Assembly: GCA_907165065.1 (NCBI GenBank)
Contig: OU015524.1
Span: 54,787,295 to 54,851,294, forward strand
From: Caprimulgus europaeus
Lineage: Eukaryota; Chordata; Aves; Caprimulgiformes; Caprimulgidae
Direction of reading: 5' to 3'
Length of the DNA stretch: 64,000 bases
The position numbers and the translations under genes were made by a program. Positions 13,001 to 25,912 of the stretch are shown here, one piece after another (within the stretch, counting starts at the first letter, position 1; each line of letters starts with the position of its first letter). Below the pieces are notes generated by a model that was not told where the DNA came from, made no database searches, and saw only the letters and a list, made by a program, of their open reading frames with translations.

Positions 13001-15599
13001 AAAAAATTCTGGCGTGTCTTTCTGGAAAGGTTGCTGGGCCCTGACCTCATTTGACCTGATTTAATTGAGGATTTTGCCAAGCTTATTAAATGGGATGTTC
13101 TTTGTCAACACTGAGAGAACAAAGCTGGCTGATCACAAATCATCATTTACACGTGCACAGTATGAAACATAAAAATAGCTCTTAAAAAATATTCATTTTC
13201 AATGACATATAATAACCTTCCTTTAGTAGCCTGTCATAGAACTCCAGATCTGTGTGACAAGTCATCTCAGCTTCCTCAGTTTTATCTGTTTTCCCAGACA
13301 TATTACTAATGCGAGGTTGAATAATGCAAAAAGTGCACATCTCAGTATTAATTTGTTTTTTTAAACTACATCACTGGTTCTATAGATGTGCTCATTTTGT
13401 ATCTGCCTATCAGGAATGTCAGCCAATGTTTACTGATGCACCTGTTTATCAAAAACATCTTATATTCCCACATAAGTATTTCAGGCAAAAAAATATCACT
13501 TACACACACAAAGCGCTTGCTTTGGAAGTACTTACATATTCATCAAATTAGGAGTGAAAATGAAGAGCAGAAAATAAAAACTTACCTAACCAACAACACT
13601 GCAACACTACAGCTTGAATTTCAAGCATTTGTTCTGACTCCATAAAATAATATTTTTTAAAAAATATATTTGAATACATTTGAATAGGAAATACTTAAAA
13701 CTTCCTGATTTACTCATAATCAAGCAGAAAATAAAGTTCATCAGCTCTGGGCAGAAATCAGGCTGAATCAGGTTTAATTTTTTTATCCTGTGCAGGTGGT
13801 GAATGCAAACACTTTGATACCACAGCCAAGGGGAGCCAGTGAGTATCTAGTTGTGTTTCAGTGGTAGCACTGCCACTGATAGAGAGAAACAGCTGGATGC
13901 AACATACATAAAATGTACCATCAAATTGGCAGTAAATAGGACTGATGCTGGGGCATGCTGGGGGCACATCTATCACTTATAAACAAAGCACTCTGAGTAT
14001 TAAACTTTAGGTTGTTAGTCTGACAGCTATTTGCAGTATAGCACATCTCATGGTGTGAAGGAGTGAGACAACAGGAAAAAACAAAGTTTCCTTAGAGTTT
14101 CTAGGCAAAATGTCATTTTTTCAGAAAGTTATTCATTAAGTGAAAAGGCTGTTCCACACTCTGAGAAGTAATAGGTCAAATTTATCAATGAAAAAGAAAA
14201 ACCACGTTACACTTTAACACACCTTGGTTTTATTTGAAGAAGCAGTCTGGAAATTCTCCTGTTGTAGCTCATCTCCTCCTTGATGACAGGTATATCTCTG
14301 GGCTTAGGACAGTCAATAAGAAAGAAAGTTCCTCAGGTGACATTGTTCATGAACAATTTTTTCTTGTCCTTATAAAATCAAGAGATGGTAAAGCCTCCCA
14401 GTGACTCCCCTGCCATTAACAGTCGCCATTGCTCCGTCCTCACAAGGTTACAGCAAACTGGTTGTCATCCTGTTGTATTCTTTTGTCAGCTTTTACTTAG
14501 AAGCTGTGAAAATAGGACAATAGGAAGAATGTGAAGTTTTACAGGTAGGATATCAGTAAGAGTCACTATTTTACAAACTAAATTTAAAGAAACACTCTTG
14601 TCCTGTATTCTAAGATATCTTTCACAACTGAAGAGCTCTGAGTTAAGAAAAAAGATTTTTAAATTACATCTTTTTTTTTTTTTTTTAAAGTAAAACACTG
14701 TGGAAAGATCTACTAAAGATCCTGTCTTTTAATTAGCTACAAGCCAGCTGCAAAACACAGGCCTGAGCAGTAACTTTCATGTTAGTATGCAGCTATTGAC
14801 TTTCAAACTTGAGAGGACAAGGGAGGAAGGAAAGCATCAAAGAAGAGTCATTTTTTGTGTTTGAAAGCTAATGACACTATGGGTTTTCAACTTTACAAAA
14901 TGTTATTAGCTACCAGACTGAATAACTTGCCAAATCTGTGGAAGCAAAAAAGACTGATGACTTAACAGCTCTTGAGTCTTAAGGCTCATTACAGGATTGG
15001 CTTTGGTTTTGTTATTTAGGAGGTGTCTACATCTGACCTACTGTAACTGTGTTGACATGTTGACATCAGTGGCATTCCTAAGTGTCAGGAAAGGAGACTA
15101 AACAATAATTAATGGGCTGCCAAGATTACTAAAGACTGATATGAGAGCTGGCTGCTTTTCCTCTACCTCACCTTCTTTTTTCTGCCCTCTCTGGTTTTCT
15201 GTTCAGCTGTTACACATTCATGTTATGGAAAGAAATAGGTAAAGGGTCACTTATCTAGGAACGATGTAAGATCCAAGAGAGATATGGAAACAGGCAATTT
15301 CCTGTGAGTACAAGACTTATCAATTGCCTGTAAATCTCTGCATTTTCACCAATAAATTCTAAATTTTAACCAAATTCTTTGGAAATAGAAGTTCCAAAGA
15401 TGGTAAGTTCCTAAAAATGACATGGAAATTCACTGTGAGAAAGACAAAGGGAAAGTTTGAGTTCACTCCTTATCTGACCTGCATGATTTTCAAGCTTTGC
15501 TGTTAGCACTCATGTTCTGAATCAGCTGTGACCTGTGCTGCCTCTTGCCCAATCAAACAGGCAACGTGTATGGGTGGAAGATGTAAGTATTTTGAAAGT
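7001..15599. other. long gene-poor stretch
   Basis: No gene or repeat copy was recognised. Simple sequence includes a T16 tract at about 8788-8803, (GTTT)4 at 10198-10215 and T16 at 14671-14686. A 10-bp inverted repeat (CCAAGCCAGA / TCTGGCTTGG) sits at 7889-7922. Two consecutive plus-strand open frames at 12,001-12,441 and 12,497-12,976 are the longest here, but they resemble no family I know and have no splice or promoter context. Confidence 0.55.
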
Positions 15600-16033
15600 C
15601 ACAGAATCACAGAATGGTAGGGGTTGGAAGGGACCTCTGGAGATCATCTAGTCCAACCCCCTGCCAAAGCAGGATCACCTACAACAGGCTGCACAGGACT
15701 GCGTCCAGGCTGGTTTTGAATATCTCCAGAAAAGGAGACTCCACAGCCTCTCTGGGCAGCCTGTTCCAGTGCTCCATCGCCCTCACAGTAAAGAAGTTTT
15801 TCCTCATTTTCAGAGGGAACTTCCTGTGTTCCAGTTTGTGTCTTTTGCCCCTTGTCCTGTTGCTGGGCACCACTGAAAAGAGTCTGGCCCCATCCTCTCG
15901 ACACCCACCATTTAGGTATTTATAAGCATTGATAAGACCCCCTCGCAATCTTCTCTTCTTCAGGCTACACAGATCCAAGACTCTCAGCCTTTCTTCATAG
16001 GAGAGATGGTCCAGTCCCCTAATCATCTTTGTC
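15600..16033 (-). mobile_element. CR1 LINE, 5'-truncated, antisense
   Basis: The plus strand opens with the reverse complement of the CR1 3' tail (CACAGAATCACAGAATGG, then TTGGAAGGGACCTC and ATCTAGTCCAACCCCCTGC) and continues through the 3' UTR into the end of ORF2. Read on the minus strand, the C-terminal part of the CR1 ORF2 protein is open across most of the element (about 15,679-16,030). It includes the stretch [20 protein letters not shown] near the end, typical of CR1 ORF2 tails. Only the last few percent of a full element (about 4.5 kb) is present, so it lacks the reverse transcriptase core and endonuclease and is immobile. The long intact frame suggests a fairly young insertion compared with others in this window. 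Confidence 0.96.
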
Positions 16034-17079
16034 AGGGAAGAGGTGAGGAATATGGGATAGTGAGAAACTAGGGTCATTCCAGTTGAAGAGGTCTGGGGGA
16101 CATAAGAGCAATCTGATGGTGCAGTGGGAGCTTTGGTTTATATGGTAGGTGGGAAGGTAGAGGTCTTTTAGTGGCTATGATGATATGTGGAAGATAGGAG
16201 AGTGTTGTGGTAGGAGGTTTCATGGATAAATGGTTCCTCTGCAGCAGTGCTGTCTGGAGAGCAGCTTGGATCTGCAATACAACTTTATTTTTTTCACATT
16301 TTCCCCCTTGGCCACCCCTTAGTCTTTTCTTTTCTCTCCCCCTTCTGCGTGACAAGCTTCCTCACTTACATCACTGCCAAGGTAGTCATAAGTCAGCTGA
16401 GAAACGAGGAATGACTAACTTCCTTCCCCTTGGGGCATTAGCACGCTGCTGCCATGAAGCACTTAAGTCACCTGCCTTCCCAGTAAGAGAGCAGTGGGTA
16501 CACAGCGTAATCCAGCAACTTCAGTGCGTGTCTTCCCTTTGGAGGAGCAGCTACAGGGTGGGGTTTTTTTATACACTTGCAGAGTTGCACTGATTTCTAC
16601 CTGTAGGAATTTTTTTTTTCAAGTAAAGTTTTCTCAGAAGTTTAACATTTACAGTTATCTCTGTAGAACCCTATGTTGTTTCTGAAACACTGCAACACTT
16701 CTGAGTTGAGCTCTAACGCGGAACTATATGTAATTAAAGAAACAAAATGTGGAATCACAGAGGAATTCTAAAACAAAGTGAAAGGAGCACAGGACCACAG
16801 CGAGGCTGATAAATATAACAAATGTATGTTGCAGAGCAAGACTGGCCATGAATTTCATGCCCCATCTTGGAGATATCAATTTGTCATTCTCTGCCCAGTT
16901 TTACCTAATTAGGAAAGAGACTAGTAGTCCTGTCTTCAGAAATGCACTGTTACTGATTTAGCTAATCTTTTCAGAACATTATGTAATGTACAGCTAGAAG
17001 GCACTGTAGAAATGTAAATGACTGTTTGGGAAGTAGTATAGTTCTGTTATGATCCATTCAGCTTCTGGGAAAGAGTGGA
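16034..17079. other. non-coding DNA, no gene recognised
   Basis: No repeat, RNA or coding signal was recognised. Overlapping open frames at 16,074-16,593 are on opposite strands and lack protein-like features. Confidence 0.5.
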
Positions 17080-17640
17080 CTAAGAGTTGTCTAAAAGAAA
17101 ATGAAGTTCATGTCAGCAGTTGGATGAAACAAAGAAAGATGATGGCAGAGATAGATTGAGGAAAAGAGGGGAAGTATTTAAGGTATAAAGAAAAACATGG
17201 TTGAGTGACATCTGCCTGAGAAAAAGAAGTTGAAGATGAATGAGGAAGGGCAGTACACAAAAGGAAGGGGTTGATGCTGGATAGCAAGAGAGGTTAGAGG
17301 GTGAAAAGACCTCAGGCAGTACTAGACCACAAGGAGAAGGAAGAAAAAGGCAAAGGGAAAATCAACTAGAAAATATGAGAATGTTTAAAGAAGAAGACGT
17401 TATGCCAGATAAAGAAACATATATAGGGAACAGACTTCATTAAAGAAAGGTTTTGGAGTGTATGATTGGGGAAAAGTAATGTGATAAAAGAAATCACAAA
17501 AGGTGATGGGAAGCAAAATAGTGGTTGCTGAGGTTATGGCAATTTTAGCAGAAAAGGAGAAAAAGCAAAAGAACATCAATGTCTGCAACATGGTGGAAAA
17601 CAGGAAAAAAAATGAAGTGAAGGCATGACTGAAAGGTAAT
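17080..17640 (+). other. purine-rich strand-asymmetric tract
   Basis: Over about 560 bases the plus strand is dominated by A and G, with repeated GAAGAAG, AAAGAAAG and GGAGAAGG words and few pyrimidine runs. Every frame is interrupted by stops, so it is not an intact coding region. It might be a decayed purine-biased repeat or a mutationally skewed segment. Function unknown. Confidence 0.5.
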
Positions 17641-20600
17641 GGCGCTTGTAGGGTGGCTTTTGAGTCCTGACTAGGTTAGAGATTTTTCATATAAGCTACT
17701 GCAAATGCACTATTATACAGTGTCAGCAGAAGAACCATTGAGTTCTTGAAAATGGCTATCACTAAAATATCAGCCCATGGATAACCTGTGATCAACTTTA
17801 AAAAAGCTGAATGAATTACGTATGATGCATTTTCTTTCTTTTTTCCTTTCTGTTTACTGCAGCAGTGTTTTTCTCGGCAGTACTGTCTACCTATCCTTTG
17901 TGGAATGTGGAGGAGAAGCTGCCTCTGAATGCAGAGATGGTGCCAGCCTTTGTCAGAGAGAGAAGGCTCAAAGTTCATCAGCCATTGGCACTGTGTGTGC
18001 TCCTCGGCTGACACGCGGCTGATTTGCTCTGAAACAGAAGCAAATTGTTTTACAGCCCTAGGCTGCTTCTCTAACAGTGAACTTGACGCAACTCTGTTAT
18101 GGCATTGCCAAGCTGGAGCAGATAAGTAATAGCACTTGTTTTTCTGCCTCTATAAACTCATCCTGCTTTCTTTCTCTGACTTCCCCAATAGAAACAAGCT
18201 AATTAAAAAATGGGCCTAAACTGCAGCCATTGAGATTCATGTCAGACCTTAAGAAAATTTCCTGAGTGTAAGCCTAGGTGATTTAGAGAGATCACCTTTC
18301 CTTGACTGGAGCTGTTTTAAGAACATGTTAACAGCATTTAAATTAAAAAGGGATTGAAGGCTGGGGCTTTAACACCAACGCCACAGGAGGGCAAGCCAGT
18401 ACAAGATCAGACAGGTGTGGAAGCAGAATCAAAGAGATGTCAGACTGATTAAGAATAAGCCACATCAGAAGTGCAATTGGTGAGAGACTTACTCATTCAG
18501 AGTCAAGTAAGGTAGGGAATATGGTATTCCTTTACACCCTCTCTCGGGGAGATTTTTGTGGCCAGGTTGATAGTAGAAGAAAGTCCAGTACAATAGGCTG
18601 TGGTCATCAGAGGAAAGATGAAGACTGAAGTTATCTGGGCTAAATGGGAACAGCTACAGGAATGTCTAGTAGCCAGGGATCTGTAGTAACGTATGGTTTT
18701 GGTTTTTGTTTTTTATTTTTGGGAGTTTTTTCCCCTCTTTTGCCTCTGCTGTGGGTAATGTCTTAACTATAGCAGTGGACTAGCTTATACTTGTATTATC
18801 CTTGTTTCATTATACTCCGTAGAGAGTTGTGTTGTCAAGCTCTAAAACCTGCGTTCCACATTTTTTGGTACGGTGAGGACTTCTATTTGCTGGGCTGGCA
18901 GCTACTGTGTAAACTTTTCAGTCCTTTTTAATCACTCTGCCTTCTGTAGCAAGCTACTGTGAATTAGCTCTTTGGGTCCTATTATCCAGGCTCCTTTACC
19001 ACACTTGAGAAGGAACAAGAGGTACTGAAGAAGGCCCCAGGGGATATCCCCTGCCTAATGAAACTCTGCCGTGCATGTAGAACCACAGTGCCAAGAGGAG
19101 GATGGAGGGGTCACAGCTGGGGTATGTTGTGTTCTGGCTGATAGCACATGAGAATGGATCAGAGCGACCATGAAACTGCTTTGCATGACACTGGAAGTCA
19201 AGTCAGCTCTGAATGATACCAGGAAACAGAAGGATAAGGACACTGAAAGCTTTCTTTACCCATGTCCTTCTCGCTTACGGAGTCTGCAGTGCTGTAAGTC
19301 ACTGACAACTGAAAGAGCAGTAACTGGAAAGAGGAAGGAAAAAGTCCAGTATCTCTGCTTTTGGTTGAGGTTTCCTCTGATTGCAGGGAGTCTGACCTTA
19401 AGAAGCATGCTGGGACAGAGAGGTAGGGCTTTTTGCAAGCAGCAGCCACCATGATTGACAGAAGGAAATGAGTATGCATGCCCTTCTACCTCAGCGGGTG
19501 GAGGTAACTTACCCAGATACTGCAGATTTAGAGCAAAGAGCTATCTGGCACAGATTTGGAATGAGGGTACCTACATCCCTTGTTCTGCAGATGTGAAAGC
19601 AACAATAACCTTCACTTTTACAATGGAAAAATGATTCTTCCCATTACTGCTTTGTGGTGGTTTCATGCTGATTGGGAACCTGCTGAGAACAAGTGATGCA
19701 ATATAACGTTCTTTTCTTCTCCCTCATTAATTGGATCATCGTTGAGTGCAGGGAATAGTAGGAAACAAGCAGTTATAATAAATGCTGAAGCTTCAAACCC
19801 AACCCACTTCTCCATAGACTGGAGACACATGCTACTGTTCCAGGTTCTTACTTCAATAAAACTCCAGGGATTTTGAGTCATTAAACATGCTAATCTCAGG
19901 ATTAGTTTCTAGTTGCAGTTTTTAACTCACCTATTCTGCTACCTGTTGTTCTATCCAAGCTGTGGTCACAGGGAAAAACATAAGAAAAAGAACCAAAGGA
20001 CACTTGTTTGTGTGGTCTCAGGGTGTGGTGCAGTTTCTGCCTGTAGCTTTCTCCCTAGTTAAGTATCTTGTGAAAGTGTGACCCTAGACTGAAATAATTA
20101 CATCTGAATAGACTAGGATGCGAACATCCTTATGAAGATACAGAGGTGCTCATACAAGTCCAGTGTGTTCTTGCAGCTATCTGTATCAGCATGAAGTGTG
20201 CAGAGAGGCATGCTAGCTGTGCACAGCTGCACCACATTCAGCAGCAGAGCATTTGAATATGAACAAGACTTCACTTTGGTCTCAGTCTTTTCCCTCTCTC
20301 CTTGGTGAATGAATAAATATACAGTGTGGCTGTTTATGTGATCCAAGTCGGTGAGAATTGGCAGTTCAGGATTACTGATTTGTGTTATTAACTTGTGTTC
20401 ATGAATAAGCAGAATGACTTGACTAGTGCCAAGGAATTGTGCACTAATTACTCTTGAGCTCTGCCAATGAAAGAATAATAGAGAAACAGCAAATATACCA
20501 ACAGCTTTTGACTATTGTTTCATAGTCAAATAGTATAACAGTATTGCTAAAAGGGGGCAAAGTGGGAAAAACATGCTTTTCCTGTCTGACTCTGGACTGT

Positions 20601-23600
20601 GCATGGGGCTGCAGTTCAGGGTACCTCTAGAGAGTGAATGACAGATGTGGGGTGGTTACCATGTTTTGTCACAGTTATTGCTAGCTACTCAAAATACACT
20701 TCTGGGTCCTCTGTGGAGGGAACAGATCCCACTCTGATGCCTTTTGCCCTGGACATCCATTTGGCTTCCACAACACTGGTAACTGTGGAGGTTCTCTGGT
20801 AATGAGACAGTTAAGTGAGACCTACTGAAAACCCAAGAGAAATGCACTGATTAAACGCTTTAGTTATCTTCTACTATTCTTCTTGCCTGCTCTTTTTCAC
20901 CTTCTTCTGGCCTTGGCAGTGTGTGCTCTTGGTTTGGATTTTTTTTTTTTTTTTAAAGCTGGATGGGAAATTAGTAAACACTTTATTTGGTTCAACATAT
21001 GCTAAGGAAGTGGAAACAGCTGGGGGCCAAAGGGAGAATGTGGCTGGCAAGGCAGGTTGTTATTTTTATACAGAGCTGTTCAGTTAGGTCTCTTTGTGTA
21101 GAGATGACACTCTACTCAGCCTGGTTTTATTCCCAGTGCCTCCTCTTAGTCCTCTTGCCTTCGAGCATTTTGTTTTAGCAGTTCGCACACCTGCATGTTT
21201 ATGCCCTGTGATCCATTGCACAACAACTTCTCCTTATCTCTCCCTTTCCTCAGCGCCTTTCTCTTCCTTTTCCTTTCCTACAGCTGTTGCCTTTGGTGCA
21301 CACCCCTACAGATACCAGGGGAGATGGGAGAGGTCTGGCCTGGCTTTGTCTGTCACCTTCCCAGCCCTTCCTCTTTCAGAGAGCAAGAAAGCCTAAGGTG
21401 AAAGCTGATCTGAAGGAAAAGAGCCAGCCAATTTCTGCAAAGTTGGCAGAGACAAATCAAGTGTGAGTTCAGAGGAAATTATTAGGTGGTGGAGAGGACG
21501 GGATGTCTGTGGTGTCCAGGAAAATGGTCACACTCAAGTGATTTGCATGAAATCATAATGAGGCAGGACTGAAAACTTCCATTTTATACATACATGTATT
21601 ATAGTATACAGGATTATATAAAATATATTTAAACATTGCATTATTATATATTCTAGAGTGGCAAGTGATGGAGTAAAAACTCATAATCATCTGTCTTGTG
21701 GCAGAAGCAAGCCCTGAATTATTCCATTAGGAAAATAGAGATGTTAGTCTATTAAATGAGAAAAAAATGTAGTAAGTGATATTGTATCAAGGCAAAAATT
21801 AAAATTCTCTCCTCTCTTTTTCCTACCCTTTCCCTGCATGTTTTAAAAATTACCTTCAACTCCATTCCAACCTCTTTCCAGTAATGAATTCAGCTGAGCA
21901 GACTGGCACATTTTTGCCTGTCACATGGAGATCTTGCATAATGTAGGTTAAGTAAACAGATATTCTTGGGCCTTGATTATACCAACGCCACTTAATACGG
22001 CTTGAGGGATCGCTCTTGGTGTTTTTGTTCAAACATCAAAGACCAAGGCCACTCTCTTGTTTCTTCCTGGTTTGCTAAAGAAAGTGATTTAACTGCATAG
22101 CTATTATTGTTGTTTTATTACTGTCGTGTACGAACCCTTATAAATTCCTGGGAGCTGAAAAATACTTCCAAGCAAAACACAGTTTTGATTCTTGGCTTCT
22201 GTGAGGGGATTTTGTAGCCTAATTCCTATGTCAAAGATCACAGAGGACTTATGCAGAGACTTATGAGAGCCAGTATGGTAAGACTTGATTTTTTTTGCAG
22301 CATTGACTCTGAAACTGGAGCCTAGCAGTCCTGTGCAGAGAGGAGAAATGAGGCCCAGAGACACCTCTCTGACTCTGTTGCCACAGATGTCTTTAAAATA
22401 GCCTAAATTCTGATGACCTTCCCTTCCCTGACATAATTTCAAACTGTTTCATTAAGTGTATCCCTAATAATGTTTCTCAAAATCTATTTTAATGGCTTTT
22501 AACGGTTTCTTTTTTTGTAAGATACTTACTATGTTCTGTGGTCCAGGAATAACAGTGGGTTTTTTATGTATTTTATGTGCAAAACAGGGTGGCCTCTTGG
22601 TTATGCAGTACCATTAAATGAATGCAGGAACATTAAGCCTAATAGACATAGCAGTTACTTTACCTGATTATTTCCATTTTTTTAAAACACTTTTGAAGTG
22701 TTCTCTTTTCATGTAATTATCATATGCAATGAAATGTTCTAGGGGCAAAGAGCAAATATGTTAAATTAGTGTAACGAGTAAAGCTGGCATTGGTTAGTTT
22801 GCCATTGCTTTCTCCCATTAAGCTGCCATGGATCTTAGCCCTGGCTGGTAAATTGTTTTGTTGTTTTGGGTTTTTTTTCTTGCAATGTTCTATTTAAGGA
22901 TCCTAGGTTGCAAACATGCTTTTGTCAGTAATAATATGCTGTTGTTGATGCCAACTAATTACTTCATTCCTACAATCAGCTGTCTTCCATTTTATAATTC
23001 TTTGATTTCCTATCAATCAGAGGGTAAAAAGAGAGAAGTTCTGTACCAAAACTTTCAAAGAACAAACAGCAAAAAAAATCTATTTTAAAACTAACAATGC
23101 AATTATTGCCTTCTATTTAGTTCAAAGGAACAAATTACCAGTGGCCTCTGAAAAACTAGAACATGTACAAGACTTGATTACAGCCAAAGATTTCAGGAAA
23201 TATTGACAGATCTACTTCTGAAGCAGAATTTCCTGCTTCCTGCCTTGATGGATAAAATACTAACACACACAGAGATTAATCTGTTCACTTTGAATATGTG
23301 CTGACAGAAGCAGTCTGACTTTCAGAGCAGTACACACTCCAGGTGTACCCACTCGGGATGTCCCTGACTACACAGAGCAAGACTCTTGCATCCTGTTTGG
23401 CATCCCTGGGGACTTAGAAGAGGAAATGATAAGCTGTCATGGGCTCAAGATGGCAGAGGTATGAAGGTGACACCCAGCTTTGTGTGCTTGCAGAAGAAAG
23501 AGCATTGCACCCTGCCAGCCTTCAGACTGTTTGTGTCTGTATGAGGAGAAGCTGGCTCAGTGACTAAAAATTAAGGAGGGTAGTTCAAAGTGGTTTCTGT

Positions 23601-25223
23601 CACTTTGTTCACATTTTTAGTAATTTGTTGCTAACTGCATCATCTTGTTTCTCTTTCTTGAGGACTATTTCTGACTAGGTGTAAAGACTTTTTAAGAAAA
23701 ATCTGAACCTGGCTTCACTGTGAACAGCATAATATACCTAAAAAAAATTTTTTTTTTTTAATTTTAAGTACTCCAGAAAATATCAACCATCTACTTAGAA
23801 CCAAAAGTTTTTGTTTTTTCCTAAATTTGGCATCAGTAGTATTGGTCACACTTACTAGACTGTCTAACCCCAGGCTGTCACAGCTCCCAGCAGTTACTCC
23901 ATGCTGGAAAGGTGGACCTGTTGGTGGAAACCAATGGTTAAAGCTGAAGTGAACAGGCAAGGAGAGAGATCCTTCAGGAACATTTTCTGTCTGTATGCCT
24001 TTAGAAAAGCTTAATTTATAGGAAACAACACATTGGCATTTAAGCTGTCTAGACATGGGTGCATACTTTGAATTAATTTTGATAGGAGTTAGGCCCTGGG
24101 GTGCTCTCCAAGTGCCCAAATACCATTAAAAAAAGCTATGATTATCTTTTAGGGACTGTTAAAATAAACAGCCTGTTCAGATATTGTGCTGACAAAGACA
24201 GTACGAAAAAAACAAAACAAAACTAGACAGACTTTGATGAAGTAATATACAGTAAACCTACCTGCATACAGCGGGGGATTTAATACTAGAGGAGTATGGT
24301 TCTAGTCATGAGCATGGTGGGAGTGGAAACTTCTGTGAAAATATAACATTAAAGAAGCAGCAAAAGTTTGGTGTATGGCTATGGCTGTTGGCACTTAAAG
24401 CACATCTAAGCTATGCATCTGCAAGCCATTCAAAATGCTTAGTGTGCATAAAGGTGCCAGGAAACACCACTTTATTTGTGGACATCCTGGGTAGCTATGG
24501 GCAGACTCTAGAGAAGAAGTAGAGAAAGCAAAAAAAGGAGAAAGTCTAGATGCAATGTATCTTTTGGACTGACAATTCTGTACTCCTCTGCTTCTGAAAC
24601 ATTACAAGCTTAAGGAGACTTCAAATAGCTAAAAAGCTGTAATTAGAACCTTTTTCCAAAACGTGCATTTGCTTCCCTGACATTATGCAAGGAGAGTTCC
24701 TGTTTTCCTGTTGTTTCCTGTGGCATAAACATTTATTTTAAATTTCTTTTGTCATCTGCATAGATGCTGCCTAGAGGAGATGTGCTTTCATGTGACACTC
24801 TTCCTTCCCGCTGCTGTTTTTGTGGCCTCAAAGGCAAATGCAGGATATTCCTTTTCCAGTTCCTTCAATGCCTCTCTTTAGTCCAGTGTCTCTGATCAAT
24901 CAATCTGCAGTGATGTCAATGTTTCCAAAGAACTGATGTAATTACCTGAAACGTAGACTAGATGGGCCCTGAATTTCCTAGAAAGGGCTGAAACATTCTT
25001 CAAGCTTGTATAGATTACAGAAGATTTGGACAAATATGTAAATAAAGTATTGTGAATACTGTAATGTAAGTATTATTCAGGAGATAGTAAAAGGAGATGA
25101 GGATGAATGTCGAGTTGACTTAGCTTACCTAGTCCCCTTGGGATCACGAACAATTTTAGCAAAACCCTCAGAAGGGCTTTTATTGATTTGGACAGTCTAA
25201 ATAAAATTGATCCTCCCTATATG
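17641..25223. other. long gene-poor stretch
   Basis: No gene or clear repeat was recognised. Homopolymers include T16 at about 20,939-20,954 and an A-run/T-run palindrome at about 23,741-23,762. A possible very old CR1/L3 word (ACTAGATGGGCCCTG) occurs near 24,958 but is too short to call. Confidence 0.55.
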
Positions 25224-25276
25224 CAGGGGCCTGGGCTGGATGATCTCTTAAAGTCTCTTCCTTCCTGTGTTTCGGT
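25224..25276 (+). mobile_element. short CR1 3'-end remnant
   Basis: GGGCCTGGGCTGGATGATCTC followed by a TTAAAGTCTCTTCCTTCC-type stretch matches the CR1 3' UTR block that normally reads GGACTAGATGATCTC...AGGTCCCTTCC. The octamer tail and everything upstream are missing or unrecognisable. It is a small decayed fragment on the plus strand. Confidence 0.5.
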
Positions 25277-25912
25277 AACACTAAGCTGTGGGACTCTCTA
25301 GTGGCTTAGCAGGTGATATTCTGTATCAGTACTAAAAATGGGAAAGATGAGAGAACTTCAGTTAGCTGGTGATGTATGCTGATAATCATATTTAAGGTTG
25401 TAAATTGCTTTCACCACATAATTTCTTTATGCAAAAACCAGCACTGGTCCTTACTGAGCAATCCAGTGGGTAAGCTGTCCTTGCAAAACATTAATGGGAA
25501 ATGTCTCATAGGTTCATAAACTGGGAACTGCAGAGACCCCTTTTCAAAATTAGCATGCAGGTGTATTCCTACAAGAAGTTTTGTCTGTTTTACCACATGA
25601 CCTAATGATTCATGACCTCAAGTTTGAACACTGCTGGATAATCTAGCTTAACACTTTAACAGTTACAGTAAATCATTTAGGTAAACCTTAAAAAAATATG
25701 GAAGACTGAAATGAGAAATCCTGTCTCTTAGGATGACTGGTAAAGCCTACTTTATTTAGGATTAACAAGGGCAGTGCTTTCTGAGGGCTGTTACTGTTGA
25801 AAGCATTGAATTTTCTGCTCATTAAGACAGAAAAAGGAAGCAAGGGGGCTATCTTACGCTGAAGAAATGGACAGGAATCATAATTAAAAATCATACAAGT
25901 TTATCTTTTATG

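Noticed and set aside
24950..24985. ACTAGATGGGCCCTG word resembling an old CR1/L3 3' end
   Set aside because: Single short word with no supporting upstream similarity.
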